Source: Sophora flavescens (lineage: Eukaryota > Streptophyta > Magnoliopsida > Fabales > Fabaceae). Taken from it: DNA of 64,000 nt. Both the position numbers and the translations under genes were made by a program. Below are positions 49,109 through 60,073 of the stretch, piece by piece. Numbering within the stretch: position 1 is the stretch's first letter; every line of letters starts with the position of its first letter. The stretch is from positions 78,625,607-78,689,606 of the forward strand of contig CM061065.1 of the NCBI GenBank assembly GCA_030762895.1, read 5' to 3'. A model generated the notes under the pieces. The model was not told where the DNA came from. It worked only from the letters and a program-made list of their open reading frames with translations, and searched no databases.

Positions 49109-49918
49109 AATACCATTCCCACAAAGGTTGGTCAAGAAAATGCAAGTAGAAAAAGAACTAAGAGCTTAATTGAGGAGCGTGATGTCGTGATAAAAACTAA
49201 TATGCCTCCTAAACTAAAAGATCCAGGAAGTTTCTCTATTGCTTTCTCAATTGGAGAATTAAAAATAGACCAAGCCTTATGTGACTTAGGGGCTAGTGTG
49301 AGTTTGATGTCGCTTACTATCTTTGAGAGGTTAGGAACCAAGGAATTGAGTCCATCCAAGTCCTCTTTACAATTTGCGGATGGATCAACTAAAACTCCTC
49401 TAGGCATACTAGAGAATGTCCCCATAAAGGTAGGGAAACTCTTCATTCCTACCGATTTCATGGTGTTGGACATAAACGGGAATTCTAAATTCTCTATCAT
49501 TCTAGGAAGGTCATTCTTAGCCACAGCTGGAGCAATAACAGATGTAAAACATGGTAAGCTCTCCTTGACTGTAGAGGAAGGTAGGGTGGATTTTGATTTG
49601 ACTAACTCATATAACAACCCTCCTTTTGAGAGTCATGTGTGTGGGAATGAGATAATGCCCCCAAAGGTGAAGGAAGAGCTTAACATGAAAGCAACTCCGA
49701 AACTTTGCATGAAAAATGATGCACCAAATAAAGATGGACCAGGAGTTGCTCAACATGTGAAGTTAAAACTTCCACCGGAAGGAAGTAAGGCCATGAAACT
49801 CAAAGTGAAAAGAGCAAAACGAAAGCACAATTGGCCATATGAACAAAATAGGCTCTTTGATGGACTTCCTTGGAAGAGAGGTGTTCTTGAACTTCCAAGC
49901 CCAGCTGATCCCTGTTAA
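49109..49918 (+). pseudogene. Athila-like protease of element 1
   Basis: A retropepsin-type aspartic protease follows the gag linker. The frame at 49187-49918 has NMPPKLKDPGSFSIAFSIG, then ALCDLGAS with the active-site Asp codon at 49283-49285 (D-L-G-A, a form seen in Athila elements), then IILGRSFLATAGA as the flap/C-terminal strand. A stop and frame change at 49150-49190 separate it from gag. It ends in a basic tail (KLKVKRAKRKHNW) and a stop at 49918. No RT follows, although pol normally continues here. Confidence 0.87.
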
Positions 49919-50117
49919 TCGAAGGGAGTATGGTCAAGCTTAAGACCGTAAATAAGCGTTTCTTGGGAGGCAAACCAAGTTTTCTTTCCCTTTCCAATTT
50001 GTTATTGAATTTTGTCTTTGAATAATTTGAGAAGATTAAGAGAAGAAATATCACTAATTGATGGTCTTGCCAGGTATTTTCAGGTTATGAAGGCAGGAAG
50101 AGCAAAAAGGCATGAAA

Positions 50118-50305
50118 AATAAAGTCAGAATTGATCACGCCCAGGCCGTGACGGGGGTCACGACCGTGATTAGCCAACAGCTGAAGATCAGAAGGGAACA
50201 CAACCCAGCCGTGATAGCCCTCACGGGCGTGATGAGAAGGACCCAGAAGATCAGAATATATCACAGCCTAGCCGTGATGTATATCACGCTCGTGACACGT
50301 CTTCC
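50118..50305. repeat. Paired TCACG/CGTGA palindromes in the 3' untranslated region
   Basis: There are three units of about 60 bp. Each has a long palindrome (TCACG, seven bases, CGTGA), a 6-8 base spacer and a short palindrome (TCACG-NN-CGTGA). Separators share the word cagaagatcagaa. Confidence 0.85.
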
Positions 50306-50705
50306 AGCAGCTCTATGACTGGCATGTGAGCCAGCACCCTCCACCACCTCTGTGAGTTGTTCCATTTTTCTCCTCTCTCCAACTTGATTATTTACATTGG
50401 GGACAATGTAAGTTTAAGCTTGGGGTAGGGGTATTTTTGCATTTTTGCATTTTTCATGTTGCATTCATATAGGCATAGTTTTGCATAATCACATGATTAG
50501 ATTGCCCCTTGCTTAGAGTATCCATACAATTGTAAGAACTGTGTCAAATGAATTGAGGTAGTGAATTTTTTACCCAATTTTTGTATTCTTGTGATAGGAT
50601 AAAAATAAAAATGCTTGAGATGATCTTTTGATAGTTGATAATTAGCATGTGGCTCTTTAGATTTGTGTTTCTCATTGATTTTAAACTACTAAATGTGAGA
50701 TTTTT

Positions 50706-50710
50706 GAGCC
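50706..50710. repeat. Left TSD of element 2 (gagcc)
   Basis: Matches 57649-57653. Confidence 0.9.
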
Positions 50711-52092
50711 TGATGTCGTGCGATACGGCAAGTGTACCGGATTCGTCGCCAAGTAATAAAAAGATATTGATCCCACAGAGACCGTGATCTCAAATCGCAA
50801 CCAATTATCAAATTGACTAAACTGGACTTTAGAAAAGGATTTTGAAAAGGCTTTTGATATTTGAAATAAGGGATAACTTAGAAAATCAGATAAGGAATGC
50901 AATCAAGTAAAACAGAAAGTAAATCAATTTATGGTTTTTCAGATCTAAATGGATTCCTAGGAATTTGGGTTACTAACAAGGTTATTTATGTTACTAAATT
51001 GACTAATCCTTGTTAATTATCGAAATCACTTTTAAGCCGAATTTATCCTCAAATAGTTAATGCTCCCTCTCGGGTTACAAAAACCGTGCTCAATTAAACC
51101 AACCCCTACTCTCGTGATAGTCGAGTTTAGATTGGACCCTTTACGTTTCGTGACAATTCATTAATCCTCGAAGGACCGCTTCTAACTCTCGTGATTTAAG
51201 TCCTAATTCTGATTCTATAGATCCGACACCTAAGTTCACCGCTAGGTTCCTCCTTAGAATATCTACGTCACGCAAATAAGCGGCCGCCGAATTTACGAGT
51301 AATTAAAACACTAGAAATCAGATCTAAAGCAAAATCGCAATTAACAAATATAAAACATCAATTCATTACCATAAACAAACCTTGGGCATAGCCCCAATCC
51401 CTAGAAATTAAACTACTACTCAAGCCTTGCCATGGTGATGACAAGCTTGGTTAACAACAACATAAAATAAAAATAAGAGGAGAGAAGAAGAAGAAGAAGA
51501 AGAAGAAGAAGAAGAAGAAGAAGAAGAAGAAGAAGAAGAAGAAGAAGAGAGATCCTAAAAATTAGCCTAAGAGTAGCAGCAAAAAGTCCTCTCTTCATCT
51601 CTGCCTAGATGCCTTATTTATAGATTTGGGAAGTTTGAATCCCAATCTAACACAAATTCAGATCCAAATCAGTTGCTTCATATCCAAGTAATGCGCGTCA
51701 CGAACGTGATGCTCATCACGGCTAGGCCGTGATCAATTCTGCCTGTTGAGGGTCTGGTTCAGCTGACATGTCACGCCCGTGATGGGCATCACGGGCAGGC
51801 CGTGATGGCTTCTGACTTTTTCCTTCTTTGTTTTTCAGTTTTACTCGATCATGGCCGTGATGACCATCACGGCTAGGCCGTGATGGTCTCTGTTTGGCTC
51901 ATTTTCTTCACTTTTAAAGCCCCGTCTTGGTTGATCCTGAGCATTTAATCCTTAATTTCTGCAAAACAACACCACAAAACCGCCTTACCCGTTACAAGGT
52001 AAAAACTAACAAAAATCAAATTAAATATGCCTAAACTATATGAAAATGCATGCAAAATGATAATGAAATATGAGGTGGAATCACACTCATCA
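50711..52092 (-). repeat. 3' LTR of element 2
   Basis: It is 1382 bp and in plus view runs tgatgtcgtgcgat to cactcatca. It has a (gaa)n tract at 51487-51548 and palindrome words at 51695-51885. The adjacent polypurine tract is at 52093-52110 (complement of ttaagcttggggtgatt). Confidence 0.9.
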
Positions 52093-53920
52093 AATCACCC
52101 CAAGCTTAAGATTTTGCTTGTCCTCAAGCAATCACCAAGGCCAGAAGATATAAATAATCATAGCATGGATAGTGAACCAAGAACCCGAGTAACTAATCCA
52201 AGTAACAGGCATATTCAATTAAGAAACCAAGAGACAATCAATTTCAAGTCCAATTAGAAGCTTAGGTTTTCTTGATTCATGTCTCTCACTAATTTGGGCA
52301 CTCTTCTCACCTCACTCAAGTGTTTAAGGGTATATGACAATTCGCTCAATTTCCTCAAAGAAAGTATCCTATCATAAGCTTCACTATTAACCAAATCTCT
52401 ACTTTATTAATGAAAACACATAAGAATCAAGAGGTCTTTTATTTTGGTTGTAATGGGGCCATGGGATTAATCATTAGGTGGGGAAATCAAGAAAAGGAAA
52501 TTCAAGAAGGCTAAACAAAATATCAAACAGTGCAAAGCATGACACCTTCTAAAATACCTTTTTGGGCTTTAATTCATTTTTCCACCTTTCTTTCTTTCTT
52601 TTTATTTTATTTCTCACTTTCTTTTTGTCATCCCTTTCTCCCCTTTTTTTTGTTTATTTTATTTTATTTATTTGGAGAAGGGGAGATTTTCAGCTCAAGA
52701 GAAATATTTTTCGATCTTTCTCATCCCACAATTTATTTTTCAAACTACCTTTTTACCCTTTTGCAATACTTTAAAAGGTGTCATACCAAGCATCATTCAT
52801 CAAAACATTTCAAGGTACCAAGAAAAGTATTTTATTCTTTAGGCTCAAAATTGGGCAACTAAGGGGTAGCATTTAATCAATCAAAGCTCAGAAGGCCAAA
52901 AAAATACCTAATGCCTCAATCATTTTCAAAAAAGTTTTCAAAAAATTTTTAAGTTTCAAAACGGTTTCAATTCAAGTTCTAGAGAATACAATCCAAGAGT
53001 AATAAAACACTCTATCACAAAGAATGGGGTAGATTTAGTGAGTACCCCTTTTTGGCTCAAAAATCTCACATTTAGTAGTTTAAAATCAATGAGAAACACA
53101 AATCTAAGGAACCACATGCTAATTATCAACTACCAAAAGATCATCTCAAGCGTTTTTATTTTTAGCCTTATCACAAGAATTAAAAAAAAATTGGGTTCAA
53201 AAATTCACTATCTCAATTTATTTGGCGCCAAGTTCTCGCAATCGGATGCACATTCTAAGCAAAGGGCAATCTAACCATGTGTTCATGCAAAATTATGCCT
53301 ATATGAGTGCAACATGAAAAATGCAAAAATGCACAAATACCCCTGCCCCAAGCTTAAAAACTTACATTGTCCCCAATGTAAATAATCAAGTCGGAGAGAG
53401 GAGAAAAATGGAACAACTCACTGAGGTGGTAGCGGGTGCTGACTCTGTTGCCCAGTCAAAAACTTGTCGGAAGGTGTATCACGGTCGTGAGGCTCATCAC
53501 GGCTAGGCCGTGATCAATTCTGGTCTATAGGAGTTGGCCTGTCACGGCCGTGACCTGCATTACGGCTAGGCCGTGGTATACTCTGTTCTTTAGGTTCCTA
53601 CTCATCACGCCCGTGATGCTTATCACGGCTGGGCCGTGATCCTTTCTGGTCTTCTTGGTTAGCTCATCACGGTCGTGACCACTGTCACGACCTGGGCGTG
53701 ATGACTTCTGACTTTATTCGTCCCTGCCCTTTTTGCTCTTCCTTCCTTCTTAACCTGAAAACACTTGACAAATCTATTAATTTATGATCTTTTTCCTCTT
53801 GATCTTCTCAAATTATTCAAGAGCTAAATTCAAAAAACAAATGGAGAAGGGAAAGAAAACTTGGGCTGCCTCCCAAGAAGCGCTTATTTACGGTCTTAAG
53901 CTTGACCATACTTCTTTCAA
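52093..53920 (-). other. 3' untranslated region of element 2
   Basis: Intact in this copy, so it shows the whole family 3' region of about 1.8 kb. From the 3' LTR outward there is a polypurine tract with hairpin (52116-52129), AT-rich sequence with T-rich runs (52560-52760), a second hairpin (53363-53380) with a polypurine-like copy, and palindrome units (53470-53705). No protein domain is seen. Confidence 0.8.
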
Positions 53921-54880
53921 TCAACCGGGGTCAACTGAGCGTAGAAGTGCAAGTACACTTCTCTTCCATGGGAGTCCTTCAGAGAGCTGATTTTGCTCAT
54001 TTGGCCAATTGCGCTTCCGCTTTGCTCTTTTCACTCTGAGCTTCATGGCATTACTCCCTCCCGGCGTAAGTTTTGTTTCCACATGATGAGCAACTCCAAC
54101 TTCATCACTACTGGGTGCATCATTTGCCATGCAAATCTTCGGAGTTGCTTCCATGTTGAGCTCTTCCTTTACCACTGGAGACGTTATATCGATCCTGCAC
54201 ACATGACTCTCAAAAGGAGGGTTGTTATATGAGTTAGTCAAATAAAAATCTATCCTACCTTCCTCCACATTCAGAGAGAGTTTGCCATTCTTTATGTATA
54301 TTATTGCTCCAGCGGTGGCCAAGAATGGCCTTCCTAAAATGATGGGGAATTTAGAATTCCCGTTCATATCCAATACCAGGAAATCGGTAGGGATGAAAAA
54401 TCTCCCTACCTTTACGGGAACGTTCTCTAGTATGCCTAGAGGAGTTCTAGTTGAGTCATCCGCTAATTGTAAGGAGAATTTGAATGGACTCAACTCTTTG
54501 GTTCCCAACATTTCAAAGATAGTGAGCGGCATCAAGCTCGCACTAGCCCCCAAGTCACATAAGGCTTGGTCTATTTGTACCTTTTCAATTGAGCAAGCGA
54601 TAGAGAAACTACCTGGGTCTTTCAGTTTGGGAGGCATATTAGTTTCTATATCTACTTTCTTTCTCTTGACCAACCTTTGTGGGAAAGGTATTAGGGGTTG
54701 GTACGGTGGTGGAGGGACATATTTTGCCTCTGTCTCTTCCTCTTCGCTCATGTCCTCCTCTGGTTCCACGTCCTTTTCAACCACCCCAAGCTTATCATCC
54801 CACAAGTATATGGCATTGCAATGCTCATTGGGATTAGCTTCGGGTTGCCCCGGAACGTACCATTAGGTCTAGAGTATGTG
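53921..54880 (-). pseudogene. Athila-like protease of element 2
   Basis: The open frame at 53921-54805 begins in the gag-protease linker (DDKLGVVEKDVEPEEDMSEE, YVPPPPYQPLIPFPQRLV) and contains the aspartic protease: NMPPKLKDPGSFSIACSIEK, ALCDLGASASLM and IILGRPFLATAGA. It shows the uninterrupted linker that the solo LTR splits in element 1. It ends in a stop without any following RT. This is the best preserved protease of the family here. Confidence 0.88.
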
Positions 54881-56113
54881 TTGGCTTGTTGGGCAATCTA
54901 AGTTTCTAGCATCTTGTTATGGATGGCTAAGTTAAGGGTTGTTCTTCCTTCCTTGGTTGTGAGGATTCGGGGGAGCGTAGTTTGGCAACTTCGGGTTCGT
55001 GTCGTAGAAGTTGTGACAAGAGTTCACTTGTTCCCCCTAAGCGCCGGATCCATGAGCAATACCACGTGGGCACTCCATTATGTCATGTCCCTGCATTCTA
55101 CAAATCTCACAAACAATGTTAGTAGCACCTATTGAACTCACGTTAGCCCTTTCAAGCTGATCAAACCGTTTATTCAGTGAGTCTATTTTAGACATAATAA
55201 GATCAGTGCTATTCATTTCAAACTTACCCCCCGAAATATTTTTCGGGTTATTACCTCTTTCTGAACCCCATTGGTGGTAGTTGGTGGCCACGTTTTCAAT
55301 GATGTTGAATGCCTCGGTCAGAGGCCTATTCATAAAGGCTCCACCAGTTGCGGAATCAAGTGACACCTTCGAAGAGTAACCCAATCCATTGTAGAAGGTG
55401 TGCACTAATAACCATCTCTCGAGTCCATGATGTGGGCAAGACTCTAGCAATCCCTTGTAGCGATCTCAAGCTTCTGACAAGCATTCTCTGTTCTTTTGGA
55501 AGAAGCCGATGATCTGGGCTCGTAGGTAAGCCGTCTTAGAGGGAGGGAAAAATTTCTCCAAGAATGCCTGCTCCAGTTGGTCCCAAGTCGACAAGGTATT
55601 AGCGGGTATTTGTTTCAGCCAAGCTTTCGCTTTTCCGGTCAGAGATGAGGGGAATAACCTTAAGCGAATAGCATCAACTGGGGCGCCTTGAATTCTAACT
55701 GCATCAGTGAACTCCAAGAATATCTCCACGTGGTCAGTCGGGTCCTCCGAGGGCAATCCTCCGAATTGATGTTGCCTAATCATGTTAATCAGCATAGGCG
55801 GTATAGTGTAGTTCTCCGCCTCAATCTCTGGCCTAGAAATCCCAGTTTGCAAACCCCTAGCATTTAGGGCTGCGTAGTCCTTCAACGGTTTCGTATCCGG
55901 GAGATTCGTCATGAGTGGAATGGGAATCAACCTCTCTCTCTCTATTTGTAGTCTCCTACGTCTGTGAAAGGTCCTTTCGACTTCGGGGTCGACCTCACTA
56001 AGGTTTCCAAGACTTAGTGATCTTCGCACAAAAGAGAAAAACACAGAGAGAGAGATACAAAAAGAAAAAGAGATTGATGAAATATATATATAATTTTTTT
56101 TTAATAATAACAA
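54880..56113 (-). pseudogene. Athila-like gag of element 2
   Basis: The frame at 55466-56113 carries HQFGGLPSEDPTDHVEIFLE and FLEKFFPPSKTAYLR and ends at a TGA where element 1 has Trp (EAWDRY). Gag continues at 55037-55450 with the zinc knuckle CEICRMQGHDIMEC. The part at 54880-55037 is frame-shifted. The family start codon appears as GTG (VRRS) in this copy. Element 2 gag is slightly shorter than in element 1 because of a small deletion after the knuckle. Confidence 0.85.
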
Positions 56114-56154
56114 AAATCAGTTAAAAAGAAAGAAAGAAAAGGTCCAGAAAAACT
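56114..56154 (-). other. Leader of element 2 with deleted primer-binding site
   Basis: The tRNA-Asp site expected next to the LTR is absent. Sequence runs from ggtccagaaaa directly to acttga, losing about 70 bp present in element 1. The junction has a run of A shared by both sides. Confidence 0.8.
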
Positions 56155-57648
56155 TGACGTCGTGCGATGCACGTCGTGCGATCCGGTAAGTGTACCGGAT
56201 CCATCGCCAAGTAATAAAAAGATATCGATTCCACAGAGACCGTGATCTCAAATCGCAACCAATTATCAAATTGACTAAACTGGACTTTAGAAAAGGATTT
56301 TGAAAAGGTTTTTGATATTTGAAATAAGGGATAACTTAGAAAATCAGATAAGGAATGAAATCAAGTAAAACAGAAAGTAAATCAGTTTATGGTTTTTCAG
56401 ATCTAAATGGATTCCTAGGAATTTGGGTTACCAACAAGGTTGTTTATGTTACTAAATTGACTAATCATTGTTAATTATCGAAATTACTTTGAAGGCGAAT
56501 TTATCCTCAAATAGTTAATGCTCCCTCTCGGGTTACAAAAACCGTGCTCAATTAAACCAACCCATACTCATGTGGTAGTCGAATTTAGATTGGACCCTTT
56601 ACGTTTCGTGACAATTCGTTAATCCTCGAAGGACCGCTTCTAACTCTCGTGATTTAAGTCCTAAGTCTGATTCTATAGATCCGACACCTAAGTTCACCGC
56701 TAGGTTCCTCCTTAGAATATCTACGTCACGCAAATAAGCGGCCACCGAATTTACGAGTAATTAAAATACTAGAAATCAGATCAAAAGCAAAATCGCAATT
56801 AACAAAGATAAAACATCAATTCAATACCATAAACAAACCTTGGGCATAGCCCCAATCCCTAGAAATTAAACTACTACTCAAGCCTTGCCATGGTGATGAC
56901 AGTGATGACAAGCTTGGTTAACAACAACATAAAATAAAAATAAGAAGAAGAAGGAGAAGGAGGAGGAGGAGGAGGAAGGAGAAGAAGAAGAAGAAGAAGA
57001 AGAAGAAGAAGAAGAAGAAGAAGAAGAAGAAGAAGAAGAAGAAGAAGAAGGAGGAGGAGGAGGAGGAGGAAGGAGAAGAAGAAGGAGGAAGAAGAAGAAG
57101 AAGAGAGATCCAAAATATTAGCCTAAGAGTAGCAGCCAAAAAGTCTTCTCTTCATCTCTTCCTAGATGCCTTATTTATAGATTTGGAAGTTTGAATCCCA
57201 ATCTAACACAAATTCAGATCCAAATCAGTTGCTTCATATCCAAGTAATGCGCGTCACGGTCGTGATGCTCATCACGATTAGGCCGTGATCAATTCTGCCT
57301 GCTGAGGGTCTGGTTCAGCTGACATGTCACGCCCGTGATGGGCATCACGGGCAGGCCGTGACGGCTTCTGACTTTTGCCTTCTTTCTTTTTCAGTTTTGC
57401 TCGACCATGGCCGTGATGGTCATCACGGCTAGGCCGTGATGGGCTCTGTTTGGCTCATTTTCTTCACTTTTAAAGCCCCATCTTGGTTGATCCTAAGCAT
57501 TTAATCCTTAATTTCTGCAAAACAACACCACAAAACCGCCTTACCCTTTCCAAGGTAAAAACTAACAAAAATCAAATTAAATATGCCTGAACTATATGAA
57601 AATGCATACAAAATGACAATGAAATATGAGGTGGAATCACACTCATCA
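56155..57648 (-). repeat. 5' LTR of element 2
   Basis: It is 1494 bp, 112 bp longer than its partner. The main difference is a much longer GAA/GGA microsatellite at 56940-57108, plus a short duplication (cgtcgtgcgat) at its left end. Palindrome words are at 57248-57450. Confidence 0.9.
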
Positions 57649-57679
57649 GAGCCTAAAAGGGGTACTCACTAAATCTACC
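57649..57679 (+). other. Element 1 3' untranslated region, short middle piece with TSDs
   Basis: It begins with TSD gagcc (57649-57653) of element 2 and ends with TSD ctacc (57675-57679) of the solo LTR. The piece matches the uninterrupted version in element 2 (complement, near 53030-53060). Confidence 0.85.
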
Positions 57680-59173
57680 TGATGAGTTTGATTACACCTC
57701 ATATTTCATATACATTTTGCATGTATTTTTCATATAGTTTAGGCAATTTTAATTTGATTTTTGTTAGTTTTTACCTTGGAACGGGTAAGGCGGTTTCGTG
57801 GTGTTGTTTTGCAGGAATTAAGGGTAAAATGCTCAAGATTGACCATGATGGAGCTTGGATGAATATAGAGCTTGAAAAGTGAAGAAAATGTGCCAAACAG
57901 AGCGCATCACGGCCTATCCGTGACGACCATCACGGCCTAGCCGTGATGACCATCACGACCATGATCAAGCAAAACTGGAAAGAAAAGAAGGCAAAAGTCA
58001 GAAGCTGTCACGGCCTAGCTGTGATGCCCATCACAGCCGTGACATGTCAACTGAGCCAGACCCCTTCTAGGCAGAATCTGTCACGGCCTAGCCGTGATGC
58101 CCATAACAGTCGTCACCGACCATTTGGTGAAGCAACGTTCAGGCAGAATTGGTCACGGTCTAGCCGTGATGATGTCATGGTCGTGACAAACCAAAATTTG
58201 AAAGCGCGCCCATGACAGAACCTGTCACGGCCTGGCCGTGATGGCCATCACGGCCGTGACGCGCACCTAATTTATAAATAGGCGGCAGGGGCAGAATGAA
58301 AGAGAAACTTTTGAACCCAGACCAGACTTGGAACCCTAAAAACACGTTCTCTCGGAGTCAAGGAGCTGCTGGGACTGCATGTGGAAAGCTTCCATGGAGT
58401 TCCTTCTTCCCCTTTTCTCTATTGTTTTGGTTTTGGCTTTCTCTATTATCATGAGTAGCTAGATCCCTTTTTATTGGGATTAGATGTAGCTGAAATGAAT
58501 ATCATGTAATTGCCTTGATGTATTAATCCATGTTTCTGAATTCTTATTAGTGTTTAATTCCTATGCTTAATGCTTTTTGTGGTCTGATCATCCATGAATT
58601 GATTTTGAGATTTGATTTGCAATGCGGACGTTCTTATCAATTCTTGATCTGGAATTAATCACCTAGTAAACCTTGCATCTAGGAATGGATTTTGGTTTAT
58701 TAGTAATCGTGTAATCCCTACTCTTAATGCAAATTCACTAATTAGACCACCTAAGGAATTAGGGTTTGATTAGGGGATTTAGGCTCTTGTCATCTAAGGA
58801 ATTAGGGCTTGAGTAATTTTGTGGGTTGATTTTAATAATTGAAGCATAAACTGGATTGGTGGTCTTAGTATTGCATGAGGCTAAGGTTTAGTGAAGTTTA
58901 ATCCCAACATCTTTCATCTATTTGAAGAGCCATTTTTATGCATTCCAAGTGTTTGCTTAAAATCCTAAAAGAACTCTTTTTCCTTTTATTTTGTTTATTT
59001 TAACTGTTGGGCTTGGTATTTAGTATTGAGCTCCCTTCCATCCAAAGATTCTCTTAGATAGTAGTGGATTTGGTACGTGCTAGTAATTGTCTCAGTCCTC
59101 GTGGGAACAATATCCCTCTTACCTCTTTATTACTTGTACGACTGGATATACTTGCCTAGATTCGTAACCACCA
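57680..59173 (+). mobile_element. Solo LTR of a related Athila-like family
   Basis: It is 1494 bp, starts tgatgagtttgattacacc and ends aaccacca, with TSD ctacc on both sides (57675-57679 and 59174-59178). The first 200 bp resembles the LTR of elements 1 and 2, but the 3' half is different (ctcgtgggaacaatatccc). It holds the densest palindrome cluster (57905-58262) and a TATA-like ttataaatagg at 58271-58281. No coding region. Confidence 0.88.
57905..58262. repeat. Dense TCACG/CGTGA palindrome cluster
   Basis: About 11 palindromic words lie in 360 bp, alternating long (TCACGGCCTAGCCGTGA) and short (TCACGGCCGTGA) forms, directly upstream of a TATA-like sequence. Confidence 0.87.
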
Positions 59174-60073
59174 CTACCCCATTCTTTGTGATTGAGTGTT
59201 TTATTCCTCTTGGATTGTATTCTCCAGAACTTGACTTGAAACCGTTTTGAAACTTAAAAAATTTTGAAAACATATTTGAAAATGATTGAGGCACTAGGTA
59301 TTTTTCTAGCCTTCTGAGCTTTGACTGACTAAATGTTACCCCTTAGTTGTCCAATTTTGAGCCTAATAGAATAAAATGCTTTTCTTGGTACCTTGATTTA
59401 TTTTGATGAATGATGCTTGGTGTGACACCTTTTAAAGTATTGCAAAAAGGGTAAAAAGGTGGTTTGAAAAATAAATTGTGGGATGAAAAAGTTAGAAAAA
59501 TATTTCTCTTAAGTTGGAAATATCCCCTTCTCCAAATTGAAAAAAATAAAATAAAATAAACAAAAAAAAATGGAGAAGGGGATGAAAAAAAGAAAGAAAG
59601 GTGGAAAAGTGAATTAAAGCCCGGAAAGGTATTTTAGAAGGTTGTCATGCTTTGCATTGTTTGATATTTTGTTTAGCCTTCTTGAATTTTCCTTTTCTTG
59701 ATTTCCCCACCTAACAATTAATCGCATGGCCCCATTACAACCAAAATAAAATACCTCTTGATTCTTATGTGTTTTCATTAATAAAGTAGAGATTTGGTGT
59801 ACCTTCCTTGAGGAAATTGAGTGAATTGTCAAATGTCCCTAAACACTTGAGTGAGGTGAGAAGAGTGCCCAAATTAGTGAGAGGTATGAATTTAGGGAAC
59901 CTAAGCTTCTAATTGGACTTGAAATTGATTGTCTCTTGGGTACTTATTTGGATGTTCCTATTACTTGGATTTATTACTCGGATTCTTGGTTCGCTGTCCA
60001 TGCTCTAATTGTTTATCTTGTCTGGCCTTGGTTATTGCTTGAGGACAAGCAAAATCTTAAGCTTGGGGTAGTT
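59174..60073 (+). other. Element 1 3' untranslated region, last part, with polypurine tract
   Basis: It starts with the second ctacc and matches element 2 sequence at 52093-53030 (complement). It ends with hairpin GCTTG-AGGA-CAAGC (60037-60050) and the tract ttaagcttggggtagttt before the 3' LTR. No gene is seen. Confidence 0.82.

Larger units (their letters stand above)
49919..50710 (+). other. 3' untranslated region of element 1, first part
   Basis: Begins with gaccgtaaataagcgtttct followed by a lysine-poor, non-coding stretch. It holds three paired palindrome units at 50118-50305, a hairpin at 50393-50410 (TACATTG/CAATGTA) and an internal polypurine-like sequence ttaagcttggggta (50414-50427). 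No domains are seen. Element 2 interrupts it at 50710. Confidence 0.8.
50711..57648 (-). mobile_element. Athila-like gag-protease element 2 (inverted, nested in element 1)
   Basis: It is 6938 bp on the minus strand: 5' LTR 56155-57648, gag, protease, long 3' untranslated region and 3' LTR 50711-52092, with TSD gagcc. It has the same gene content as element 1 and also lacks RT, RNase H and integrase. The primer-binding site is deleted. It lies in the 3' untranslated region of element 1, in the opposite direction. Confidence 0.9.

Noticed and set aside
56874..57139. Leucine- and phenylalanine-rich open frames
   Set aside because: They are translations of the GAA/GGA microsatellite in the element 2 LTR.
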